This document shows, in pieces, positions 1 through 7,229 of a stretch of 17,632 nucleotides of DNA; within the stretch, counting starts at the first letter, position 1, and every line of letters begins with the position of its first letter. Source of the DNA: Saprospiraceae bacterium UBA7328 (GTDB lineage Bacteria > Bacteroidota > Bacteroidia > Chitinophagales > Saprospiraceae); NCBI GenBank assembly GCA_002471345.1, contig DKPS01000227.1:1-17632 (forward strand), read 5' to 3'. The notes below the pieces were generated by a model. The model was not told where the DNA came from. It worked only from the letters and a program-made list of their open reading frames with translations, and searched no databases. The position numbers and the translations under genes are program-made.

Positions 1-2953
1 CTATGATGAAAAAGTAGATGAAGAACGCTTACAGGTAGAAGGGGCCTTAACAACATTGTCAAATTCGAATACTAATACACAATTGTATACAATTGAACAA
101 TTAGTTGAATTTGGTAAAAAATTCACATTCTCGTTCTTGCCATCTAAAACTGATGACAATGCTAAAATGGCTCTCATCTTACATTCGTCAGGAAGCACCG
201 GAAAGCCTAAAGGAGCAGTAATATCAGGATATGCCCTGAACAACTCTTGGAAAGGTGGAGGTATTCCTCTTCCTCTTGTGACAGTACTCAATGCCCCGTT
301 AAACCATGAGATGGGCAGAGGAAGCTTGATAAGGGTATTAAATGTAGGAGGGACTGGATACTTTACTTTGAATCCCGATATGTCTTCGTTATTTGAAGAT
401 ATTCGATTGGCAAGACCCACATATTTGACTTTTATTCCACGAATACTAGAATTGATTTATCAGCATTATCAAAACGAAGTCACAAGAAGACAAAGCGACC
501 ATGGTGGTGATAGGAAATCGATTGAGGATTTGGTGCAGGCCGAAATGAAGAACACCTATTTAGGGGATCGATTAATTGGTGGAGTAGTTGGTTCAGCTCC
601 TACTGCTCCTAAAGTTAAAAAGTTCATTGTTGAGTGTTTTAATATCCTGATGATAGAAGGTTATGGAAATACAGAAGCAGGTAGTGGTGGACTTACTATA
701 GATGGTAAAATCAATAAGGATATTGTATTGGATTACAAGTTAAGAGATGTCCCTGAGTTAGGATATTACACTACTGATAAACCTAACCCAAGGGGAGAGT
801 TGTGTGTGAAAACCAAATTTGGGATCAAAGAGTATTATAAAGACCCAGTAGCTACAGCTGCTTTATTTGATGATGAGGGGTACTCTTGTACAGGTGACAT
901 TGTTGAATTCGTCGCTGAAGATGAACTTATTGTTATCGATCGAAGAAAAGATGTCCTTAAGTTATCACAAGGAGAATATGTCGCAGTAGGTACATTAGGC
1001 ACTGTATATGAGGCAGGAAGTGCAGTAATAAAACAGATTTATGTCTATGGTAATTCTAGTCGTTCTTATCTTTTAGCAGTAGTAGTCCCTGAGGAATCAG
1101 TTATTACACAATTACTAGGCAAATCACCTACCGAGGCTCAAATAAAAAATTTAATCAAACAAGAACTGAATCAGGTCGCTCAAAAAGAAGAACTTAAAAG
1201 TTTTGAGATCCCGAGGGATTTAATTTTAGAAAATGAGGTTTTCTCACAGATAAATGGTCTGTTGTCGAGTGTACGAAAAAGACTAAGACCCGCCTTAAAA
1301 CGCAAATATCAAGCTGCTCTAGAAACCATCTATGATACACATGATGATTTACAAATCTCTAAATTGTCAGTATTAAAAGACCCAAAATCAAATTTGAGTA
1401 CATTCGAAAAACTGGTAGTACTTATAGAGAGTGAATTAGGAGTGGAGGATATAGAAACAGAAAAAGCCCTCACTTTTAATGAACTTGGTGGAGACTCTTT
1501 AGGCGCTGCACTCTTTTCAATGTCTATAGAAGAAAATTTTGGAGTTAGCATTGCAGCAGATGTACTTTTATCCCCTACTGGTAGTCTAAAAGAATGGGCA
1601 GTTCTTATTGATAACATTAATAATGAAAGTGTTTTAAGTCAGCCTACTTTTTCTTCTATACATGGAAAGCAAGTAACTAAGATCCAACTTAAAGACCTGT
1701 CTATTGACCGATTTATAAATCAAGATTTAATAGAAAAATCAACTCTGGTCAACTCATCAAATCATATTCCTAAAACAGTTTTATTAACTGGTGCTAATGG
1801 GTTTTTAGGGCATATGCTATGTTTAGAATGGCTCAAAACCTTATCTAAAAATGATGGAACCTTAATATGCTTGATAAGGGCTAAAGACAACAGCTCTGCA
1901 TATCATAGATTAGAAAAGGAGTTTATTGGAAAAGACTCGGCCTTTGAAAAACAGTTTAAAAATTTAGCAGAGAAGCATCTTGTAGTATTGTCAGGTGACA
2001 TATCAAAGCCTAAGCTTGGATTAGATATAGATACGTATCAGCGATTGGCTTCTACTGTGGATAGAATCTGCCATCCAGCAGCTTTTGTCAATCATCGATT
2101 AACCTATCAGCACCTTTTCGGCCCAAATGTAGTGGGCACATCAGAGGTTATCAAATTTGCTATTTCAGATAGAAAGAAATGCATTGATTTCATCTCCACA
2201 TTAGGAGTTTTGAGCACCTTAGACTCTAAAAACGGGTTAAATGAAAAAGCTCCACTGAAAGAGGAAGTCACATTGTCCAATCGCTATGCATCTGGATATG
2301 CAGCAAGTAAGTGGGCCGGTGAATATCTATTACATCAGGCCCACGAACAATTTGATTTACCAATCAATATTGTCAGATGTGATATGATTTTAGCAGACCA
2401 ACAATACAAAGGTCAGGTCAATGCCTCTGATATGTTGACTAGATTGCTCTATAGCATTGTCATCACTGGACTAGCACCAAGTTCATTTTATCAAGATCCT
2501 AGTAACAATCTCAAAATGAAAGCTCATTATGATGGTATACCTGTAGATGTGTTGACTAAAGCCATAGTAGGATTGTCTCTTCAAAATCATAATGAGTGTA
2601 TTACGTACAATGCACTCAATTACCTAGAAGATGAGGTCTCATTAGATTCTTTTGTTGATTGGATCGAATCTGCAGGCTATTCTATAAGTAGGCTATCGGG
2701 ACATAAAGAATGGTTCGATAGAATACAAATCAAACTAAAATCTCTACCAGAGGCGCAAAAGCAACAATCTGCCTTAGAAGTCCTTAGTGCGTATGCAAAC
2801 CCTATTCCAATAGGAGCATACAATATTGGGTCTGATAATTTTCAAGAATTGGTAAAAGGTATTGAAAGTATAAAGAGCCTTCCTCATTTATCAGAATCAT
2901 ATATCCATAAATATTTGGAGGACATGAAGATTTTGGAAATGGCTGGAATATAA
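1..2953 (+). CDS. car: Carboxylic acid reductase, 5' end outside window (adenylation-carrier-thioester reductase)
   Basis: The enzyme activates a carboxylic acid with ATP, loads it on a phosphopantetheine arm and reduces the thioester with NADPH to an aldehyde. The frame is open from position 2, so the start lies upstream; the TTG at 56 is an internal codon. 983 residues are visible, against roughly 1150-1200 for the family, so only the N-terminal part of the adenylation domain is missing. Landmarks: ATP-binding loop SSGSTGKPKG (from 185), GYGNTEAG (about 660), TGD (about 893), and RRKDVLKLSQGEYVAV (941-988), whose KLSQGE followed by QIYVYGNSSRSYLLAVVVP is typical of this family. The carrier domain has GGDSLG with the phosphopantetheine serine codon at 1496. 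The reductase domain has the nucleotide-binding TGANGFLG (1787-1810) and catalytic YxxxK (Tyr 2297, Lys 2309). A dedicated phosphopantetheinyl transferase is not in the window. The natural substrate cannot be told from sequence. No defect is seen. Confidence 0.93.
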   Translation, partial: YDEKVDEERLQVEGALTTLSNSNTNTQLYTIEQLVEFGKKFTFSFLPSKTDDNAKMALILHSSGSTGKPKGAVISGYALNNSWKGGGIPLPLVTVLNAPLNHEMGRGSLIRVLNVGGTGYFTLNPDMSSLFEDIRLARPTYLTFIPRILELIYQHYQNEVTRRQSDHGGDRKSIEDLVQAEMKNTYLGDRLIGGVVGSAPTAPKVKKFIVECFNILMIEGYGNTEAGSGGLTIDGKINKDIVLDYKLRDVPELGYYTTDKPNPRGELCVKTKFGIKEYYKDPVATAALFDDEGYSCTGDIVEFVAEDELIVIDRRKDVLKLSQGEYVAVGTLGTVYEAGSAVIKQIYVYGNSSRSYLLAVVVPEESVITQLLGKSPTEAQIKNLIKQELNQVAQKEELKSFEIPRDLILENEVFSQINGLLSSVRKRLRPALKRKYQAALETIYDTHDDLQISKLSVLKDPKSNLSTFEKLVVLIESELGVEDIETEKALTFNELGGDSLGAALFSMSIEENFGVSIAADVLLSPTGSLKEWAVLIDNINNESVLSQPTFSSIHGKQVTKIQLKDLSIDRFINQDLIEKSTLVNSSNHIPKTVLLTGANGFLGHMLCLEWLKTLSKNDGTLICLIRAKDNSSAYHRLEKEFIGKDSAFEKQFKNLAEKHLVVLSGDISKPKLGLDIDTYQRLASTVDRICHPAAFVNHRLTYQHLFGPNVVGTSEVIKFAISDRKKCIDFISTLGVLSTLDSKNGLNEKAPLKEEVTLSNRYASGYAASKWAGEYLLHQAHEQFDLPINIVRCDMILADQQYKGQVNASDMLTRLLYSIVITGLAPSSFYQDPSNNLKMKAHYDGIPVDVLTKAIVGLSLQNHNECITYNALNYLEDEVSLDSFVDWIESAGYSISRLSGHKEWFDRIQIKLKSLPEAQKQQSALEVLSAYANPIPIGAYNIGSDNFQELVKGIESIKSLPHLSESYIHKYLEDMKILEMAGI

Positions 2954-3067
2954 TTTTGAATTTCTCCGATTACGGAACAAATAAAAAAATTACAAATAGT
3001 TTCATATTTTTCTTAAATCGTTTCTATTATATAGGAGTGATTAAATCACTTCACATTTAAAAATATT

Positions 3068-3380
3068 TCAACCCACAACATTTTGAGGTATTCCTTCCTG
3101 AAATGTTCGAATGTTATCAGTTACAATACCTATCAATCTTTTTCTAGAAGGCACTGTAGCCTAGGCTATATGAGGTGTGATATTACCTCTTGGTGCAGTC
3201 ACTAAGACGTGGTCTGGGGAAGGTGATTCTTCTGATAATATATCTAAATAGGCTGCAGCAACTGTGCTATTTTCTACGGCAACTTTGAGGTCATTCCCAT
3301 TGATCAACCCGCCCTTCCAGTATTTATTAAAATTGAAGAATCTTGCATTTGACCTATTCTACCAGTTCTAACATACTAGC
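3068..3380 (-). pseudogene. D-2-hydroxyacid dehydrogenase remnant (C-terminal third)
   Basis: On the minus strand this stretch aligns with residues about 214-317 of the intact dehydrogenase at 11202-12155. Recognisable pieces, in order, are an INTGR-like segment, GLINGNDLKVAVEN, AAAYLDILSEE, a TPHIA segment and DNIRTFQEGIPQNVV, then a TGA stop at 3068-3070. It is dead: a one-base deletion near 3310-3314 shifts the frame inside the NTGRGG motif, and the tryptophan after TPHIA has become TAG (3161-3163). The nucleotide-binding domain and everything before residue about 214 are absent. It lies in the 584-bp stretch between the reductase gene and the iron-type operon and accounts for much of that gap. 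Whether it was a copy of the downstream gene or a separate paralogue is open. Confidence 0.85.
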
Positions 3381-3427
3381 CTCCATACAATAGAGTGATT
3401 CATCATTCGAAACCACTCAATTTATCA

Positions 3428-3475
3428 CCTAACAATTTTAGGTATACCATCCTCAAAATATTCTAACAAGAATCA
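3428..3475 (-). pseudogene. Possible second dehydrogenase C-terminal scrap
   Basis: Read on the minus strand, this stretch gives VRIFEDGIPKIVR followed by TGA. This resembles the last residues of the dehydrogenase family in this window (IRAFQNGRPQNIVN at the intact gene, IRTFQEGIPQNVV in the neighbouring remnant). The DNA also matches the 3' end of the intact gene in patches (AATTTTAGGTATACCAT against AATATTTTGAGGTCTACCAT, allowing gaps). Only about 13-15 residues are involved, so a chance match in AT-rich DNA is not excluded. If real, two dehydrogenase genes once stood in tandem here. Confidence 0.4.
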
Positions 3476-3510
3476 AAATATTAGCTAAAAGTAGAACCTT
3501 TCAGCTTTTA

Positions 3511-3518
3511 TACATTTG
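3511..3518 (+). promoter_or_regulatory. Candidate Bacteroidota -7 promoter element
   Basis: TACATTTG fits the Bacteroidota -7 consensus TAnnTTTG and ends 19 bases before the ATG of the first operon gene at 3538, implying a very short leader. No convincing TTTG element about 20 bases further upstream is visible, so only half of the promoter is supported. No clear metal-regulator (Fur or DtxR type) operator could be recognised. Confidence 0.4.
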
Positions 3519-3537
3519 CCTCAAATAAAAATAACAC

Positions 3538-4746
3538 ATGAATTTAAAATACTTTTTTATAGGACTTATACTGTTTGCTTTAATAGGATGTGACAGTGAT
3601 GAAGCTATCACTATTGTAGAAGCGCCAATCACATATGACTTTCAAAGAGCTGGAGTCTCAACAGTTTCTTTCGGAGGACAAACAACTAGAATTCTTATGG
3701 CCACTGAACTTATTGGAGCTATGAAAAATTTTGAAAATACAAACTCAGACATTCAAGCTATGTATGCCAATGAATCATCTTCAGGAGACAATGTAGATCC
3801 CTTTTCTAATCCCGCCCTCAATGCTTCATCAAAAAGCATTAAATCTAAAGTAGCAGCATCAAAAGACTTTTTCTCTTCAAATACAGCACAATCAGCCAAA
3901 ATCAAAGCAGATTTTGAAACTTGGATAGGAGCCCAAGTCACTGAAGTATTTCCTAATCAAGATATACTAGCTGAACCTGGAATAGCAGGACAAATTGCTG
4001 ATGGTTCTTCGGTAAGGTATGTGAATAGTAATGGTCTTGAGTATAACCAAGCAGTAAATAAAGCACTCATTGGTGCTCTAATGGTTGATCAAATGCTGAA
4101 TAATTATTTAAGCACAGCTGTACTAGATGAGGCAGACAATATCGCGAACAATGATGCAGGTATTACTGCTTCTGATAAGTCGTATACCACAATGGAACAT
4201 AAGTGGGACGAAGCATACGGTTACCTCTTTGGAATGTCTACGGACCCTTCTAATCCTTTGGCTAATTTAGGTGAAGATGCATTCCTTAACAAATATTTGT
4301 CTAGAGTGGAAGGTGATTCTGACTTTACTGGGATTGCTCAAAATATTTATGACGCTTTAAAATTAGGAAGAGCTGCTATTGTAGCTGGAGACTATAAAGT
4401 TAGAGATGAGCAAGCAAATATTGTGAAAGAACTTATAAGCAAAGTGGTAGCTGTAAGGTCGGTATATTACTTACAACAAGGTAAAAATGCAATTCCTTCT
4501 AGTGGAACTGATTTTGGTGGAGCATTCCATGATTTATCTGAAGGCTTTGGTTTTGTGTACAGCTTAAGGTTCTTAAGAAAGCCAAATAGCAATGATCCAT
4601 ATTTTAGTCATAGCGAAGTGGATAGTTTCATTTCCCAACTTACTGCAGGTAATGGCTTTTGGGACATTTCGCCTTCCACTTTAGATGACATTGCTAATTC
4701 TATTTCTGAAAAATTTGACTTTACCACAGCAGAGGCTGGACAATAA
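3538..4746 (+). CDS. DUF4856 family lipoprotein
   Basis: A 402-residue exported lipoprotein. The N-terminus is a short lipoprotein signal ending LIGC with the lipidated Cys at residue 18, followed by DSDE. That acidic run resembles the signal that sends lipoproteins to the outside of the outer membrane in Bacteroidota. The mature part opens with YDFQRAGVSTVSFGGQTTR, typical of DUF4856 proteins, and continues as a mostly helical domain. DUF4856 proteins are commonly encoded beside imelysin-like lipoproteins and TonB receptors, exactly as here; a role in iron or other metal capture is inferred from that setting, as no biochemical function is established to my knowledge. It is the first gene of the operon: 10 bases separate its stop from the next ATG. 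No truncation is seen. Confidence 0.85.
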   Translation: MNLKYFFIGLILFALIGCDSDEAITIVEAPITYDFQRAGVSTVSFGGQTTRILMATELIGAMKNFENTNSDIQAMYANESSSGDNVDPFSNPALNASSKSIKSKVAASKDFFSSNTAQSAKIKADFETWIGAQVTEVFPNQDILAEPGIAGQIADGSSVRYVNSNGLEYNQAVNKALIGALMVDQMLNNYLSTAVLDEADNIANNDAGITASDKSYTTMEHKWDEAYGYLFGMSTDPSNPLANLGEDAFLNKYLSRVEGDSDFTGIAQNIYDALKLGRAAIVAGDYKVRDEQANIVKELISKVVAVRSVYYLQQGKNAIPSSGTDFGGAFHDLSEGFGFVYSLRFLRKPNSNDPYFSHSEVDSFISQLTAGNGFWDISPSTLDDIANSISEKFDFTTAEAGQ

Positions 4747-4756
4747 CTAGATAACA

Positions 4757-5878
4757 ATGAAGAAGGTCATTGGCATAATATTCACAGGAATTTTAATTTT
4801 TATCATTCATTCTTGTTCGAGTGATGATGGGCCTATAACTATGATGACAATGGAGCCAGCTCCATCATTTGACAGAAAAGCTCTTCTTACCAATTGGGCA
4901 GATAACGTCATCATACCTAGATTTGAAGCTTATGATAAAAGATTAGATGAGTTGAATTCACAACACAACTCCTTTTTATCTGATACGAATGTAAGTTCTC
5001 TAAAGGCATTAAGAAATAGTTGGCTCAATGCATATTTAGCATGGCAACATGTGTCCATTTTTGATATTGGAAAGGCCGAAGAGATAAGTCTTAGAAACTT
5101 TACTAATATTTTTCCAGTAGACACAGCAGCGATTTTCCAAAATATAAGTTCAGGCAACTATAATCTTCTTCTTCCCTCTAATTTTGATACACAAGGCTTT
5201 GGGGCACTTGACTATTTACTTTTTGGAATAGGAAAAGATGACCAAGATATCGTGAATATTCTTAGTTCTGTAGATCACAAAGCGTATTTAGGTGATATCA
5301 TTGTCAGGTTGAAAGAAATGAATCAAGAAGTCTTGAATGATTGGAAATTTAATTTTCGCAATCAATTCATTGATAACTCTGGTTCTTCAGCAACTGCGTC
5401 TACAGATAAAATTGTAAATGACTTTCTCTTTTACTATGAGAAATTTTTTAGAGCTGGAAAGGTAGGAATACCTGCCGGTGTTTTTTCTGGATCAAAATTG
5501 AGTTTGAAAGTAGAAGCTCCTTATTCTGGAATCTACTCTAAACAACTTTTTCTTGAAGCATTCGGGAGTATTGAAAACTTCTATAACGGAATAGGTTTTG
5601 AGACAGGAGAAAATGGTATTGGGTTAGACGATTATTTGATTTTTGTACAAGAACAAAATAATTTTAGCAATATCAATGAAATGATATTAACACAATGGAC
5701 CTCTGCTAAGGGAAAGAGTCAGGACTTAAGTAACAATTTTAGAGATCAAATAGAAAATGATAATCTAAAAATGCTTGAGACTTATGATGAATTACAAAAA
5801 GCTGTGGTACTATTAAAAGTAGATATGCTTCAAGTTTTGAATATACAAGTAGACTTTGTTGATGCAGATGGCGATTGA
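4757..5878 (+). CDS. Imelysin-like (M75) family lipoprotein
   Basis: A 373-residue lipoprotein with a signal peptide ending IIHSC (Cys20) followed by SSDDG, close to the S-D-D surface-export signal of Bacteroidota lipoproteins. The mature helical body carries imelysin landmarks: LLTNWADNVIIPRF near residues 43-56, a WLNAYLAWQ segment near 89-97, and GFGALDYLLFG at 147-157. In classical imelysin or IrpA proteins the last region holds GxHxxE; here the His and Glu positions read Gly and Asp, so the classical site is altered, as I believe happens in the Bacteroidota imelysin-like subgroup. The fold binds metal or heme-type ligands at the cell surface in characterised relatives; peptidase activity is doubtful. 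It lies between the DUF4856 gene and the HTTM gene, with its stop overlapping the start of the latter. Confidence 0.88.
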   Translation: MKKVIGIIFTGILIFIIHSCSSDDGPITMMTMEPAPSFDRKALLTNWADNVIIPRFEAYDKRLDELNSQHNSFLSDTNVSSLKALRNSWLNAYLAWQHVSIFDIGKAEEISLRNFTNIFPVDTAAIFQNISSGNYNLLLPSNFDTQGFGALDYLLFGIGKDDQDIVNILSSVDHKAYLGDIIVRLKEMNQEVLNDWKFNFRNQFIDNSGSSATASTDKIVNDFLFYYEKFFRAGKVGIPAGVFSGSKLSLKVEAPYSGIYSKQLFLEAFGSIENFYNGIGFETGENGIGLDDYLIFVQEQNNFSNINEMILTQWTSAKGKSQDLSNNFRDQIENDNLKMLETYDELQKAVVLLKVDMLQVLNIQVDFVDADGD

Positions 5879-7229
5879 CCTTTATCAATTGTACTCAAGG
5901 ATCAATTCCAAAACGCACATAGCACCTTTAGTAACTCTAAGGGTGCTTTTTGGTATTATCATGTTTTTCAGCATGGTGAGATTCTGGTATCATGGTTGGA
6001 TTGAAAAATTATATGTTCTTCCTTCATTTCATTTTCATTATTATGGTTTTGACTTTGTCCAAGTGCCTGGTCTTTGGACTTATGGGCTGTTTGTGATATG
6101 TAGTATTTCTGCCCTTACCGTCGCTGTAGGATATAAGTATCATTTGAGTATAGTGCTCTTCTTTTTGAGCTTCACTTATATCGAGCTTATGGATATGACA
6201 ACCTATCTCAATCATTACTATTTTATTTCAGTATTGAGTTTTATTTTAATTTGGCTACCAGCACATACATCTTTATCAATTGATGCAAGACTAAATTCGA
6301 AAATCAGAAGCCTATACTTGCCAAGATGGAATATTGATGTATTAAAAATATTCCTTGCTATAGTTTATATATATGCTGGAGCAGCTAAACTCAATTATGA
6401 CTGGATGATCAACGCGATGCCATTGTCAATTTGGCTTCCTACAAAATTGGACATTCCGATTCTCAGCACTTTTATGAATACTAAGTCGGTGCACTATTTA
6501 TTCAGCTGGGGAGGAGCAATATATGATCTTGGAATAGTGTTTTTATTGCTTTACAGCAAAACCAGAACACTAGGCTATTTCTTAGTAGTTATATTTCATT
6601 TACTTACGGGTCTACTTTTTTCCATAGGCATGTTTCCTTACGTGATGATCGTAGCCACCTTGATATTTTTCTCTGCTGATTTTCATCTTTATCTCCAGTC
6701 TTTTGTTAGAAAAATATTTAATCAAAAAATACAAAACATATCAGAAAACTCTCAGTATCAAGAGACTAGACCTATTAGTCAAAAATTTAAAAAATTGATT
6801 CTTTTTTCTTCACTCTTTCTTCAGATCATTATTCCATTGAGGTTTTTACTCTATCCTGGAAATGTATTTTGGACGGAGCAGGGATATCGATTTTCATGGA
6901 GAGTAATGCTCATGGAGAAAACTGGTTACGCCAATTTTAAAATTGTGGATGGTAAATCAGGAAAACGATTCTATGTTAGAAACGATGACTTCCTTTCATC
7001 TTTTCAAGAAAAACAAATGTCTACTCAACCCGACTTCATAGTACAATATGCACATTATCTTGGCGAGCATTTTAAGAATCAAGGACATCAAAACGTAGAA
7101 GTATATGTAGAGAGTTATGTTTCTTTAAATGGTCGAAAAAGCAGACCATTCATTGACCCAAATGTTGATCTTATGACTGTTGCTGATAATTTTAACCATA
7201 AATACTTCATTTTACCATTTGAAAAATGA
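5862..7229 (+). CDS. HTTM domain membrane protein (vitamin K-dependent gamma-carboxylase-like)
   Basis: A polytopic inner-membrane protein of about 455 residues with around eight or nine hydrophobic segments. HTTM-type landmarks are an N-terminal LRVLFGIIMFFSMVRFWYHGW, ELMDMTTYLNHYYF, and IYAGAAKLNYDWM, which matches the A-K-L-N-x-D-W region of gamma-carboxylase homologues. A soluble C-terminal part follows the last membrane span (WTEQGYRFSWRVMLMEKTGY onward). Vitamin K-dependent gamma-carboxylases turn glutamate into gamma-carboxyglutamate; bacterial HTTM proteins are related in sequence but mostly untested. An in-frame TTG at 5856 is less likely as a start than ATG 5862 or ATG 5868. Either ATG overlaps the end of the imelysin-like gene (17 or 11 bases), and the stop overlaps the receptor start by 4 bases (ATGA), suggesting translational coupling. 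Confidence 0.85.
   Translation: MQMAIDLYQLYSRINSKTHIAPLVTLRVLFGIIMFFSMVRFWYHGWIEKLYVLPSFHFHYYGFDFVQVPGLWTYGLFVICSISALTVAVGYKYHLSIVLFFLSFTYIELMDMTTYLNHYYFISVLSFILIWLPAHTSLSIDARLNSKIRSLYLPRWNIDVLKIFLAIVYIYAGAAKLNYDWMINAMPLSIWLPTKLDIPILSTFMNTKSVHYLFSWGGAIYDLGIVFLLLYSKTRTLGYFLVVIFHLLTGLLFSIGMFPYVMIVATLIFFSADFHLYLQSFVRKIFNQKIQNISENSQYQETRPISQKFKKLILFSSLFLQIIIPLRFLLYPGNVFWTEQGYRFSWRVMLMEKTGYANFKIVDGKSGKRFYVRNDDFLSSFQEKQMSTQPDFIVQYAHYLGEHFKNQGHQNVEVYVESYVSLNGRKSRPFIDPNVDLMTVADNFNHKYFILPFEK

Noticed and set aside
56..58. TTG as the start of the reductase gene
   Set aside because: The frame is open back to the window edge and the protein lacks the N-terminal part of its adenylation domain, so the real start is upstream.
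1330..1617. Minus-strand reading frames inside the reductase gene (also 1-420) and inside the operon genes
   Set aside because: They are antisense shadows of strongly recognisable proteins and carry no family features.
2960..2990. Terminator after the reductase gene
   Set aside because: TCCG-ATTA-CGGA gives only a 4-bp stem with mismatches above it, and A-rich rather than T-rich sequence follows.
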